From an uncultured Caldilineaceae bacterium (GTDB lineage Bacteria; Chloroflexota; Anaerolineae; Caldilineales; Caldilineaceae), in contig OX638330.1 of assembly GCA_951812725.1 (NCBI GenBank), positions 5,559,405 through 5,623,404 of the forward strand: 64,000 bases of DNA, given 5' to 3'. Below the pieces are notes generated by a model. The model did not search any database. It was given only the letters and a program-made list of their open reading frames with translations, and was not told the origin of the DNA. Every line of letters starts with the position of its first letter. Position 1 is the stretch's first letter. Shown piece after piece: positions 51,894-61,268 of this stretch. Made by a program: the position numbers and the translations under genes.

Positions 51894-53036
51894 ATGAAAA
51901 CCATTCCACTTACGCCACCCACAGTTTCTCCAAACAGCCATTCGCTATTGGATTGCTCTCTGGAAGAGATTGCCGACGTCGTCAATTCGATGCCATCTCG
52001 CCAAACCGGCCCCAATGTGCGGCCTGCGAGCGTACCCACCTACCGCATTCGCCAGATTGAGGAGTGGATCTACAAGAAATACGCCCGCTCCTTTGAAGAG
52101 ATGACGAATCTGCCGCAGGCAATGCGCGAGGGCTTGGCTGCAACGGCAACGCTCACGCCGCTGACGCCTATCACCCAGCGCGTCTCCAAGGCCGGAGACA
52201 CCCAGAAGGTGCTGTTTCAGATGCCGGATGGGGAGACGGTCGAAGCTGTCCTCATGCTGTATGACAAGCGGCGCACGCTCTGTATCAGCAGTCAGGCCGG
52301 TTGCGCCATGGGCTGTACATTTTGCGCAACCGCGCTAGGCGGACTGCGACGAAATCTGACCGCCGGCGAGATAGTGGCCCAGGTCCTGTTCTTTGCCCGT
52401 TATTTGAATGATAGTGGCGAGGGGCCAAAAATGCGGGTGAAGCGGCCGACCACGGTGACCAACATCGTGTTGATGGGGATGGGCGAGCCAATGCACAACT
52501 ATAAGAATGTGTGGACGGCCATCCGCCGCTTGACCGCCGCCGACGGCTTCGGGCTCGGCGCACGCCACATCACCCTCAGTACGGTTGGCCTGATTCCAAT
52601 GATCGACCGCATGGCTGACGAGGGGCTTCAGGTGAATCTGGCCGTCAGCCTGCACGCGCCCAACAACGCCCTGCGCAGCAAGCTGGTTCCCCCCAGTCGG
52701 CGCTATCCGGTCGATGACCTGCTGAAGTCAGTACGTCGCTATATTGCCAAGACCAATCGCCGTGTGACCTTTGAGTACGCCCTGATGCGGGGCATAAATG
52801 ACAGCCCCGCTCTGGCCGAAGATTTGTCGGACAAGCTGAAGGGGATGCTGTGCCATGTCAATCTTATTCCCCTTAATCCGATTCCCGACAGCCAATTTCA
52901 GCCGACCAGCGACAGAGACACCCAACGGTTCGCTGATATATTGCAAAAGGGCGGCATCTCGGCAACGGTTCGTATCCGGCGGGGCATCGAAATCGATGCC
53001 GGTTGCGGGCAGCTACGCAACGCGGTGGATGCATAG
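51894..53036 (+). CDS. rlmN: Dual-specificity 23S rRNA/tRNA adenine C2-methyltransferase RlmN
   Basis: A radical SAM enzyme that methylates C2 of A2503 in 23S rRNA and A37 in some tRNAs. Cluster motif CAMGCTFCATALGG, with the preceding TLCISSQAG block and the SAM-binding GMGEPMHNYKNV, are diagnostic. The N-terminal accessory domain (LEEIADVVNSM, YRIRQIEEWIYKKYARSFEEM) shows that the start at ATG 51894 is right. A cysteine near the C-terminus (RGIEIDAGCGQL) supplies the methyl-carrying residue. The message seems leaderless. Confidence 0.95.
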   Translation: MKTIPLTPPTVSPNSHSLLDCSLEEIADVVNSMPSRQTGPNVRPASVPTYRIRQIEEWIYKKYARSFEEMTNLPQAMREGLAATATLTPLTPITQRVSKAGDTQKVLFQMPDGETVEAVLMLYDKRRTLCISSQAGCAMGCTFCATALGGLRRNLTAGEIVAQVLFFARYLNDSGEGPKMRVKRPTTVTNIVLMGMGEPMHNYKNVWTAIRRLTAADGFGLGARHITLSTVGLIPMIDRMADEGLQVNLAVSLHAPNNALRSKLVPPSRRYPVDDLLKSVRRYIAKTNRRVTFEYALMRGINDSPALAEDLSDKLKGMLCHVNLIPLNPIPDSQFQPTSDRDTQRFADILQKGGISATVRIRRGIEIDAGCGQLRNAVDA

Positions 53037-53071
53037 GTCGGCGTTTTCCAAAGCGGCAAGGTTTACGGCAC

Positions 53072-53104
53072 AAAAAAAGCGCCGGGCGCAATGGCCCAAC
53101 GCTT
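53072..53104 (-). terminator. Intrinsic terminator of rpmB
   Basis: On the minus strand an AAGCG-TT-GGGC arm pairs with GCCC-GG-CGCTT (two G-U pairs in the middle) around a short loop, followed by seven T residues. It lies just after rpmB and 36 bases past the convergent rlmN stop. Confidence 0.85.
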
Positions 53105-53139
53105 CTGATGATTTGTCACAAATGTTGCGGCAGGGAAAA

Positions 53140-53319
53140 TCAGGCCTTCGCAAGCGTGCGGATGCAGGAGGTGCACAGGCGGCGGGAAACCAACCTGTCA
53201 TTCTCAAGGATTTTGATCTTCTGAATGTTGATCTTCCACTTATGCCGTGTGGCCTTTCTGGACCAGGGACGATTGTTTCCAAACTGAGGACCCTTACCGC
53301 ATTTCTGGCATTTCGCCAT
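53140..53319 (-). CDS. rpmB: 50S ribosomal protein L28
   Basis: A 59-residue gene. The product starts MAKCQKCGKGPQFGNNRPWS, continues KATRHKWKINIQKIKIL and ends LVSRRLCTSCIRTLAKA, the L28 sequence in its zinc-ribbon form with two CxxC pairs. A strong ribosome site (GGAGGG, about seven bases from the ATG) and an intrinsic terminator frame it. L28 is part of the large subunit. It is divergent from degV-recG, the neighbourhood L28 shares with these genes in many bacteria. Confidence 0.97.
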   Translation of the reverse strand: MAKCQKCGKGPQFGNNRPWSRKATRHKWKINIQKIKILENDRLVSRRLCTSCIRTLAKA

Positions 53320-53407
53320 GATCTATTCCCTCCGGTTCGTCGTTGGCTCAAGGTCAGTGAAACACCACTGACGCCCAACCAATGATCACTTATCACTGAA
53401 TTGTCTG

Positions 53408-53436
53408 AGATTAGCATACGGCTGTTCGGTTGTCAA
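53408..53436 (-). promoter_or_regulatory. Candidate promoter of rpmB
   Basis: On the minus strand TTGACA (53436-53431), 17 bases, TAATCT (53413-53408). The -35 is perfect and the -10 poor. It overlaps the degV ribosome-binding region. Confidence 0.45.
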
Positions 53437-53453
53437 AAGTTGGAGCATTTGCT

Positions 53454-54314
53454 GTGAGCAAGGTTCGTATTGTTACTGATAGTGACGCCAGCATTCCGGC
53501 TGAAATTATAGAAAAATATTCGATTGAAGTGATCCCCCAGGTGCTGAAGATTGGGCGGGAGCGCTTTGAGGATACCGACGGTTTCAGCGCCGACCGGCTC
53601 TTTCAACTGATCCGGGAAAACCAGTCCGGCGGGCGCATTCTGCTGCCGGAAGTGGAGGCCCCCGACATCAGTCGTCTTATGGATGTCTATCAGCGGCTCG
53701 GCCAGGATGCCGAGGAGATCGTGGCCATCCATATGAGCAGCTCCCTCAGCCCTATGTGGAGTCAGTCGCGCAAGGCCGCCGATATGATGATGGGGCGCTA
53801 TCGCATCCGGGTTATGGACAGCCAGACAACGGCGATCGGCCTCGGAATGCTGGCGGAGCTGGCCGCCGAGGCTGCCGAAGGAGGGGCCGACCTGTATGAA
53901 GTCGCACGTATCGTCAACGGCGCAATCCCCCACATCTATGTGACCTTCTTCGCCGAAACTCTGTACTATCTGGAACGCAGCGCCCGCCTCGGCGCAGCGC
54001 AAAGTGTGCTCGGCACGATGCTGGGGATCAAAGCCATGGTAACCATGGAAGACGGCCAGCTGATCCCGTTGGAAAAAGTGCAGACCCGTGAAGATGTCGC
54101 CGAAAAGCTGTACGACTATATCGCCGAATTCGCCCAGAATGAACGGATCGGATTGGTTCAGCACCGCTATGAGCAGACGCAGGAACAGTTGTTGGAACGT
54201 TTAGAGGAGGGGCTGCCGAACATTTCGGCCAAAGTGTGGCGCTATCCGCCCAGCCTGGCCGCCCATCTCGGGCCCAGTGTAATGGGGGTCATCGTATACG
54301 AGGGGCTTTATTGA
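53454..54314 (+). CDS. DegV-family fatty-acid-binding protein (FakB-like)
   Basis: DegV/FakB proteins hold a fatty acid for phosphorylation by FakA. The GTG at 53454 has GGAG eight bases upstream and yields MSKVRIVTDSDASIPAEII, the family start. HMSSSLSPMWSQSRKAADM is the phosphate-binding block and VMDSQTTAIGLGMLAELAAE the helix lining the tunnel. Length 286 aa is normal. No fakA kinase gene lies nearby. recG begins two bases after the stop. Confidence 0.9.
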   Translation: MSKVRIVTDSDASIPAEIIEKYSIEVIPQVLKIGRERFEDTDGFSADRLFQLIRENQSGGRILLPEVEAPDISRLMDVYQRLGQDAEEIVAIHMSSSLSPMWSQSRKAADMMMGRYRIRVMDSQTTAIGLGMLAELAAEAAEGGADLYEVARIVNGAIPHIYVTFFAETLYYLERSARLGAAQSVLGTMLGIKAMVTMEDGQLIPLEKVQTREDVAEKLYDYIAEFAQNERIGLVQHRYEQTQEQLLERLEEGLPNISAKVWRYPPSLAAHLGPSVMGVIVYEGLY

Positions 54315-54316
54315 CA

Positions 54317-56791
54317 ATGGCTGAGAAAGCCCTGACACGGTTGCGCAATCTCTTGAATCTGGAAATCCAGACCCGCTGGCGCGAGAGAGCATTCGCCGGC
54401 GGAGTGGCTGCCTTCTGCGAGCGCTGGGCGGCCGACGCCAGGGCCGATTCTGTCCAGCCCGGCCTGCTGCAGGAAATCCTTGAACGGCTAACCCGCTATG
54501 CCGATGCCGAGAGCGATGAACGTGAACGGCTGCTGAATTCACTGCTCGGCCTCTTGGACGAACCGCCGCCGCCTGATCCGGCCCTGGAGAACGTAGACCG
54601 GTTCGGCCCGGCCGCGGCTCGCCAACCGAAAACAGTAGTGGCCGAAGGCCAGGTCGATGCCGGCTCGGGCTATCAGGTTTCACCACAGAGCGGCGAGGCC
54701 GAAACCGACGCGCCCGAGCCGCCCAATGCTCTAGACCGACCGATAACCGAGTTGAAAGGGATTGGGGTAAAAAGGGCAGAACAGTATGCACGTCTGGGAA
54801 TCGAAACCGTTGGCGAACTCATCTGGCATCTGCCTCATCGCTACGATGACTTCAGCCGTGTGCGCCCTATTGTCGATGTCGAGGAGGGAGAGAGCCTTTC
54901 GATCGTCGCCAATCTGCGGGATTTCAGCGAACGCAAATTTGCCTACAAAAAGGAGATCCTGCAGGCGATCTTCAGTGACGGCAGCGGCACGGTCCGTACC
55001 ACCTGGTGGAACCAATCATGGATGAAAAATCGCCTGCGGATCGGAAAGACCTATCGTCTCAGCGGCGTTGTCGGCCTGTATATGGGGCACAAAACATTGG
55101 AAAACCCGATCTTCGAGGAGATCGGTCCCAGCATTGTCAAAGGCGGCCCGATCCTACCTGTCTACGGCTTGACGTCGGGTCTGCGCAGCAACGATGTCAG
55201 CAGGCAGGTTCAGGAAGCCCTCAAACTGGGGTTGACCTCCCTTCACGATCCCCTGCCGGAGGCGCTCCGCCGCCATTACGGTCTGATTCCTCTGACCGAC
55301 GCGCTGCGGCAAATTCACTCTCCAGAGACGTCGGAACGGCTTGACAACGCCCGCAAACGCATTATCTTTGATGATTTCTTCTATCTTCAGTTGGGCGTCC
55401 AGCGCCGTAGGCAGGAGATTCAGCATCTCAACGCAGCGGCGATGACCGTTGACGACGAACTGTTGGCAAACTATCAGGGGACTCTCCCCTTTGCCCTCAC
55501 CGCCGCGCAGCAGCGGACGCTGGATGAAATACGGCAAGACATGGGCCGGCAGGTGCCGATGAGCCGCCTCATACAAGGTGATGTCGGCAGCGGCAAAACC
55601 GTCGTCGCCGCCGCCGCCATGTTGGTCGCCGCGGAAAACGGCTATCAGTCCGCTTTGCTGGCGCCGACGCAGATTCTGGCGGAACAGCATTTCCGCGGTC
55701 TGCGCAACCTGCTTGAAGGTGTTGACCTCGCCGACGGTACAAGACCCGCTGTCACCCTCCTCACCGGACGCATAACCGGGCAGGAGCGGGAGGCGGCCCT
55801 GACCGGCCTGGCAGACGGCAGCGTTCAAATTGTGGTCGGCACCACCGCGCTCATCCAGGAAAACGTGGCTTTCGCCAACCTCGGCTTTGTCGTGGTCGAC
55901 GAGCAGCACCGCTTTGGCGTCGGACAGCGGGCAGCCGCGCGCGACAAGGGCGGAGAAACAGCCGTGCCCCATCTGCTGGTGATGAGCGCCACCCCAATCC
56001 CGCGCAGTTTGGCGCTCACAGTATATGGTGACCTCGATGTCAGCGTCATCGACGAGCTGCCTCCGGGGCGGACGCCAATAAAGACGAAGCGGTTCCCGCC
56101 CACCGAGCGGGAGCGCCTCTACGGTTTCATACGCAGACAGGTGCGCGATGGCCGTCAGGCCTACATCATCTATCCTCTGGTAGAAGAGAGTGAGAAGTTG
56201 GATGTTGGCGCGGCCGTGGACGCGCACGCCCGCCTGAACGAAGAAATCTTCCCCGATCTGCGCGTCGGGCTTCTCCACGGCCGTCTCAAAGGCGCCGAGA
56301 AGGATGAGGTCATGCGCTCTTTTGCCAGCGGCGATCTCGACATCCTGGTCAGCACCAGCGTCGTCGAAGTGGGGGTGGACGTTCCCAACGCTACCTTGAT
56401 GCTGATTGAGGATGCAGAGCGCTTCGGTCTGGCCCAGTTGCACCAATTCCGGGGCCGGGTGGGCCGCGGTGAGCACGAGAGCTACTGCGCGCTCATCAGC
56501 CGCGTGAAAGGCGGCGCGCAGGCTCAACGACTCAACGCCCTGGCGGAGACGACAGACGGCTTCATACTGGCGGAAAAAGATCTCGAACTGCGCGGCCCCG
56601 GGGATTTTCTGGGTACGCGCCAGAGCGGCTTGCCCGATCTGATGATGGCGAACCTAAGCGATACCGCTACCCTGCATCTGGCCCAGCAGGCCGCGCAGGA
56701 CCTTCTGCGCCAAGACCCAGATCTCGACAACTATCCACTGGTGCAGGAGAAGGTGGAACAGTTCTGGCGCGGCCACGGCGATGTATCGTGA
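54317..56791 (+). CDS. recG: ATP-dependent DNA helicase RecG
   Basis: RecG reverses stalled forks and branch-migrates junctions. Start ATG 54317 follows the degV stop by two bases. An N-terminal extension of about 150 residues (helical, then Pro/Glu-rich) precedes the wedge OB domain (LIWHLPHRYDDFSRVRPIVD). The helicase core has Walker A GDVGSGKTVVAAAAM, DEQHRFGVGQR, MSATPIPRSLALTVYGDLD and the QFRGRVGRGEH arginine motif. LRGPGDFLGTRQSGLPDL is the RecG-specific C-terminal block. Length 824 aa. Confidence 0.96.
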   Translation: MAEKALTRLRNLLNLEIQTRWRERAFAGGVAAFCERWAADARADSVQPGLLQEILERLTRYADAESDERERLLNSLLGLLDEPPPPDPALENVDRFGPAAARQPKTVVAEGQVDAGSGYQVSPQSGEAETDAPEPPNALDRPITELKGIGVKRAEQYARLGIETVGELIWHLPHRYDDFSRVRPIVDVEEGESLSIVANLRDFSERKFAYKKEILQAIFSDGSGTVRTTWWNQSWMKNRLRIGKTYRLSGVVGLYMGHKTLENPIFEEIGPSIVKGGPILPVYGLTSGLRSNDVSRQVQEALKLGLTSLHDPLPEALRRHYGLIPLTDALRQIHSPETSERLDNARKRIIFDDFFYLQLGVQRRRQEIQHLNAAAMTVDDELLANYQGTLPFALTAAQQRTLDEIRQDMGRQVPMSRLIQGDVGSGKTVVAAAAMLVAAENGYQSALLAPTQILAEQHFRGLRNLLEGVDLADGTRPAVTLLTGRITGQEREAALTGLADGSVQIVVGTTALIQENVAFANLGFVVVDEQHRFGVGQRAAARDKGGETAVPHLLVMSATPIPRSLALTVYGDLDVSVIDELPPGRTPIKTKRFPPTERERLYGFIRRQVRDGRQAYIIYPLVEESEKLDVGAAVDAHARLNEEIFPDLRVGLLHGRLKGAEKDEVMRSFASGDLDILVSTSVVEVGVDVPNATLMLIEDAERFGLAQLHQFRGRVGRGEHESYCALISRVKGGAQAQRLNALAETTDGFILAEKDLELRGPGDFLGTRQSGLPDLMMANLSDTATLHLAQQAAQDLLRQDPDLDNYPLVQEKVEQFWRGHGDVS

Positions 56792-56827
56792 TCCCTGATT
56801 CGTGGCTCCGACACTCACCTGCTGTAG

Positions 56828-58111
56828 CTAGCCGCGCTCGCCGATCGGCAGGTAGGCACGCTCGGCCTCACCTAGAAAGATCTGCCGGGGACGGGCGATG
56901 CGCTGCTCCGCGTCGCCCATAAGCTCCATCCACTGGGCCAGCCACCCCGGCGCCCTTCCCAAAGCAAACAATACCGGGAATATCTCGACCGGGAACCCCA
57001 TCGCCTGGTAAATGATGCCACTGTAAAAATCCACATTCGGATATAGCCGGCGGGAGACGAAATAGTCGTCCCCCAGGGCAGCCTGCTCCAACGCCACGGC
57101 AATATCGATCAACGGGTTGCTTCCGGTCACGTCGAAAACTTCATAGGCGATCTTCTTGACGATCTGGGCACGGGGATCGTAGTTCTTATAGACCCGGTGG
57201 CCGAACCCCATCAGACGCACTTCCCGGTTTTTCACTCTTTCCAGAAAAGCCGGGATCTTCTTCGTATCGCCGATTTCAGCAAGCATCCGCAGGACCGCTT
57301 CATTGGCGCCTCCATGCAGAGGGCCGTACAGGGCCGCGACCGCACCGGCAAGTGCGCAGTACGGATCGGCGTCGCTCGAAGCGATGTTGCGCAGCGCCGA
57401 GGTGGAACAGTTCTGCTCATGATCGGCGTGTAGAATGAACAGCACATCCATCGCTCTCGCCAGAACGGGATCGACTTCGCCGTCACCAGTGAGACCCATC
57501 ATATGGAGAAAATTCTCGCTATAGCCCAGGGCGCCGTCGGGGTCTGTATGCGGCCGGCCGAGCAGGTTCTGGTAAGCGAAGGCGACCGCCGTCGGCAGCT
57601 GGCCGAGAACACGCACGACCTGCTGTAAGCGAATCTCGCTGTCATGAACCTGCTTGGCCTCGGGGTAGAGAGTGGACATCGTTGCGACTGCGCTGATCAG
57701 AATGCCCATCGGGTGCGCGTCCCCACGGAACGTCTTGAGCACACCTTTCAGGTCTTTGTCTATCAGCGTGTGCGCCATTATGCGCGCGTTCCAGTCGGTC
57801 AACTTGCTTGCCGTCGGCAGTTCGCCGAAGAGTAACAGGTGCGCCACCTCCATAAAAGTACTCTTTTCCGCCAACTGCTCAATCGGATACCCTCGGTATC
57901 GAAGAATGCCCTTGTCGCCGTCGACATACGTGATTCGGCTCTTGCAGGACGCCGTGTTCGTATAGCCCGGGTCGTAGGCCATCATGCCAAAATCATCGGC
58001 CTGCACCTTCAGTTGGCGCAGGCCGATGGCCGGGATGGTGTCATGTTCGATCGGCAGTTCAATCGTATTGCCGGTGCGGTTATCGGTTATGGTTAGCGTC
58101 TGCTTACTCAT
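56828..58111 (-). CDS. gltA: Citrate synthase
   Basis: Citrate synthase condenses oxaloacetate and acetyl-CoA. Type II-like features: the N-terminal beta-rich part (LKVQADDFGMMAYDPGYTNTAS, shown as MMAYDPGYTNTASCKSRITY), the histidines in LHADHEQNCSTSALR and GPLHGGANEAVLRML, and the active-site stretch MGFGHRVYKNYDPRA. The Arg/Asp near the C-terminus (FYSGIIYQAMGFP) complete the site. I start at the ATG at 58111 (MSKQTLTITD); an in-frame ATG at 58132 is possible. It converges with recG. Confidence 0.95.
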   Translation of the reverse strand: MSKQTLTITDNRTGNTIELPIEHDTIPAIGLRQLKVQADDFGMMAYDPGYTNTASCKSRITYVDGDKGILRYRGYPIEQLAEKSTFMEVAHLLLFGELPTASKLTDWNARIMAHTLIDKDLKGVLKTFRGDAHPMGILISAVATMSTLYPEAKQVHDSEIRLQQVVRVLGQLPTAVAFAYQNLLGRPHTDPDGALGYSENFLHMMGLTGDGEVDPVLARAMDVLFILHADHEQNCSTSALRNIASSDADPYCALAGAVAALYGPLHGGANEAVLRMLAEIGDTKKIPAFLERVKNREVRLMGFGHRVYKNYDPRAQIVKKIAYEVFDVTGSNPLIDIAVALEQAALGDDYFVSRRLYPNVDFYSGIIYQAMGFPVEIFPVLFALGRAPGWLAQWMELMGDAEQRIARPRQIFLGEAERAYLPIGERG

Positions 58112-58233
58112 TGCCGGAACATCCCTTTCCATTCGGTTGCGAAACCGTTACTGGTCGTTTCAGTAACTGTATACTATTTTGGCAAATTTTGTAACACTCT
58201 TACCTCTGCGCTGACTGCCGCCCAACCGTGCTC

Positions 58234-59205
58234 CTACGACAGATCGACCGAATTCGGCAGGGGTCGGCCCTCAACACCTGCAAGCAGATTCTCGGTCGTC
58301 ATCACCGCCATCTTCGTGCGCGTGGCGACGGTGGCGCTGCCAATGTGGGGCAGAATCACACAGTTATCCAGCGAGACCAGAGGGTGGTCCGCCGGCAGAG
58401 GCTCCGGATCAGTGACGTCCAACCCGGCGGCTGCAATCTCTCCCTGCACCAGCGCCTCGTAGAGCGCTTCCTGATCAACGACGCCGCCGCGACTGGTGTT
58501 AATCAAGACTGCCGTCGATTTCATCTTGCGAAAAGCCTCGACGCTGAAAAGAGAACGGGTCTGGTCGTTGAGAGGGCAATGAACCGCCACAAAATCGCTT
58601 TCTTGCAACAGCGTGTCCATCGCCACAAATGTCGCGCCCACCTCCCGCGCCGCCTCAGGCTTTTCTCTGGGCCCGGTGTAGATAATGCGGCAGTCAAAAC
58701 CGCCCAGCATGCGCGCGAACGCGGCGCCAATCCGTCCCAGGCCGACCAGCCCGACCGTGCTGCCGTGGATATCGCGGCCTGTCATCCACATCGGCCGCCA
58801 GCTGGGCCACGTCCCGTCCTGCACAGCCTGCGTACCTTCCGGAAGACGCCGCGCGGTCGCCAGCAGCAGCGCCAGCGCCAACTCCGCCGTCGTTGCCGTC
58901 AACACGCCCGGCGTATTTCCCAAGAGAATGCCCCGTCGGCCCAGCGCAGACGCGTCCACGTGATCGTAGCCGACCGACATCGTGGCCACAACCCGCAGCC
59001 CCGGTCCGGCCGCGTCCAGCAGTTCATCGTCGATCGTTTCGGTCAGCAGGCAATAGAGCCCGTCCGCGCCCTCCACCCATTCCAGCAGCGTGTTGCGATC
59101 TATCGGCTCTTCACTGTCCCAGTAGCGGGTGTTACATTTTTCAAGGATTGGCGCGATCGCCGCCTCAGGCAATTGGCGGGTCACTACAACTGTCGGTTTT
59201 GTCAT
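58234..59205 (-). CDS. D-2-hydroxyacid dehydrogenase (glyoxylate/hydroxypyruvate reductase-like)
   Basis: 323 residues of the D-isomer 2-hydroxyacid dehydrogenase family. NAD(P) loop VGLVGLGRIGAAFARMLGGF, followed by INTSRGGVVDQEALYEAL, AGLDVTDPEPLPADHPL and the His of LPHIGSATVATR with the preceding Arg/Glu. The N-terminal VATMSVGYDHVDASAL is typical of the GyaR/GRHPR branch. It reduces glyoxylate or hydroxypyruvate; the coenzyme cannot be fixed from sequence alone. Confidence 0.9.
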   Translation of the reverse strand: MTKPTVVVTRQLPEAAIAPILEKCNTRYWDSEEPIDRNTLLEWVEGADGLYCLLTETIDDELLDAAGPGLRVVATMSVGYDHVDASALGRRGILLGNTPGVLTATTAELALALLLATARRLPEGTQAVQDGTWPSWRPMWMTGRDIHGSTVGLVGLGRIGAAFARMLGGFDCRIIYTGPREKPEAAREVGATFVAMDTLLQESDFVAVHCPLNDQTRSLFSVEAFRKMKSTAVLINTSRGGVVDQEALYEALVQGEIAAAGLDVTDPEPLPADHPLVSLDNCVILPHIGSATVATRTKMAVMTTENLLAGVEGRPLPNSVDLS

Positions 59206-59298
59206 TTCTTCTGCGGCCCTCTGCTGTTATGCAAGTCGATAACTGCCGGAAGTCCACCGAAGTTCAGCGTACTTTCCGGCCTATTATGGTCGTTCTGC

Positions 59299-60774
59299 CT
59301 ACCGGCTATCCGGCCCCTCCACGCTCCAGGCCTGCACACGGCCGGCCAGATGGGCGGGCAACCTGCCTTCGATCAGTGTCCCATCCTCAGTGAATTCTTC
59401 CCGTTCCACGCGACCATGCTCATAAATCAGAGAGACCAGGTCGCCCTTGCTGTAAGGGAGCAGCAGCCGCAGCCGCGTCATCCTTTCCTGCAGCTTGCCA
59501 TCAACTTCAGCCAGCAGTTCGGGAATGCCTTCACCTGTGTGGGCGCTGATCAGTACGGGGGACGGGTAGTCCTGCAGCGCGTGTCGTTGCTGCGCCGTAA
59601 GGCCAGATCCTCCCTGACCCTCGGGGTTGAGCAGGTCGATCTTGTTTAACGCCGTCACAAGCGGTTTATCGCCGGCGCCCAGCTCTTCCAACATCTCTTC
59701 CACCGCGGTTACCTGCTCATCGGCGTTGTTGTGCGAGATATCCACCACATGCAGCAGCAAGTCGGCCTCGGTAATCTCTTCCAGCGTCGCCCGGAATGCG
59801 GCCACCAGCGCGGTCGGCAGCTTCTGGATGAATCCGACCGTATCGGTGAACAATGCAGTGCGCGCGCTGGGCAGCTCGACGCGGCGCGTGGTCGGGTCGA
59901 GCGTGGCAAACAACTGGTCCTGGGCCAGCACACCGGCGCCGCTGACCGCGTTGAGCAGGGTGCTCTTGCCCGCGTTCGTGTAACCGACCACGACGATGAT
60001 CGGCGTCGTTGACTTCTGCCGGCGCTGCCGGTACCGTTCGCGGTGGTGGCGAACCTCTTCCAGCTCGCGCTTAAGATGGGCGATACGGCGGCCGATCTCC
60101 CGCCGGTCCACCTCCAATTGGGTTTCCCCGGGGCCGCGCACGCCTACCCCGCCGCTGGCGCCGCCTGCGCGTCCACCGGCTTGCCGCGCCAGATGTGTCC
60201 AGGCTCGGGTCAGCCGCGGCAGCCGGTATTCATATTGCGCCAGCTCCACCTGCACCGCCCCTTCTCGGGTCTTGGCATGGCGGGCGAAAATGTCCAGGAT
60301 CAGGGCAGTGCGGTCGATTACCTTGACTTCCTCCCCCAGGACCTGCTCGATTTCGCGTTGCTGGCGCGGCGAAAGCTCCTCATCAAAGATTACGACATTG
60401 GCGCCCAGCTCCAGAACCAGCGTCTTCAGCTCGCCCAATTTACCAGCGCCGATGAAAGTGGCCGGATGGGGACGCTGGAGCCGCTGCGTCAGTTCTCCCT
60501 GCACCTCCAGCCCTGCGGTCTCGGCCAGCTGCGCCAGTTCGGTGAGAGAGTCCTCCATCGAGAGGATGCCGGGCTTACCGGCGACGCTCACACCGACCAG
60601 GACAGCCGACTCCTCCGGCTTGTCGGTCAGGATCAGGCCCTGGTCATCGCGCACAACTGCCTGTAGGCTGCCTTCAGCGGCGCCCGTGAAATCATCTACG
60701 GCTGTAAGGCCGCCTGAGCGGTTAGCATGCTGACTTTCTGACATATGACTTACTGTGCCTTTCACAGCGTTCAT
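59299..60774 (-). CDS. hflX: Ribosome-associated GTPase HflX
   Basis: HflX splits stalled or hibernating ribosomes. The HflX domain has PATFIGAGKLGELKTLV and VIFDEELSPRQQREIEQVLG, then the coiled stretch before GVGVRGPGETQLEVDRR. G-domain motifs: VGYTNAGKSTLLNAVSG, DTVGFIQKLPTAL and ALNKIDLL. The C-terminal domain is short. 491 residues with an N-terminal extension of about 50. The first ATG is 60774, an in-frame ATG at 60744 is as likely. Confidence 0.93.
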   Translation of the reverse strand: MNAVKGTVSHMSESQHANRSGGLTAVDDFTGAAEGSLQAVVRDDQGLILTDKPEESAVLVGVSVAGKPGILSMEDSLTELAQLAETAGLEVQGELTQRLQRPHPATFIGAGKLGELKTLVLELGANVVIFDEELSPRQQREIEQVLGEEVKVIDRTALILDIFARHAKTREGAVQVELAQYEYRLPRLTRAWTHLARQAGGRAGGASGGVGVRGPGETQLEVDRREIGRRIAHLKRELEEVRHHRERYRQRRQKSTTPIIVVVGYTNAGKSTLLNAVSGAGVLAQDQLFATLDPTTRRVELPSARTALFTDTVGFIQKLPTALVAAFRATLEEITEADLLLHVVDISHNNADEQVTAVEEMLEELGAGDKPLVTALNKIDLLNPEGQGGSGLTAQQRHALQDYPSPVLISAHTGEGIPELLAEVDGKLQERMTRLRLLLPYSKGDLVSLIYEHGRVEREEFTEDGTLIEGRLPAHLAGRVQAWSVEGPDSR

Positions 60775-61268
60775 CCGTAGGGGGGATTCAATGTGCCCGC
60801 TGATAGGCTAACGCTGTACTACGGTGGAATTGATCCAACCGAAACCGGCGCACCAATGCGCAAGCGGCTTCCATCGGTTGTTGTTCCCAATAGAATCAAG
60901 ATCTTGTCCGCATAGAGGGTTGCCAGTTCGGTCTCGTTCCCTGTTGGACTGGCAATGGCTTTCGAGCCGGGGATCTGTATATACAGCAGCTCCGGCCAGG
61001 AGAGCGCCGCTGACCACAGTGACTGACGAGCAGAGCCGCGGCAAGCCATGCCCGACAAGATTCGCACATTGTACACGATTTCGCCGATTCGCGCCCGTTG
61101 GGGAAGCATAGGACGGCGGACACAAATGTGGCAGCGAAATGGTTGGCAGCATACCCCCGCCCAGAGCCGCCGCTGGACGCGCCATCCGGAAGTCACCGCG
61201 GCGAGTTCCAGGAACCTCCTCGCCTGCCCACTACGCAACCCAAAACCTGTGGATTCTGCTGATACCGT
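60775..61268. other. Gene-free stretch upstream of hflX
   Basis: No supported gene. A 139-codon minus-strand frame (60819-61238) has one protein-like segment near its end (LATLYADKILILLGTTTDGS) but no start or ribosome site, so it may be a remnant. Confidence 0.35.

Noticed and set aside
55154..56527. 457-codon minus-strand frame opposite recG
   Set aside because: Antisense shadow of a strongly supported helicase gene; no motif or ribosome site.
58228..59649. 473-codon plus-strand frame opposite the hydroxyacid dehydrogenase and hflX
   Set aside because: Arg/Gln/His-rich shadow that crosses two real genes on the other strand.
60819..61238. 139-codon minus-strand frame between hflX and the third miniature element
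   Set aside because: Cys/Arg-rich start typical of a shadow; only the last 40 residues look protein-like. At most a remnant.
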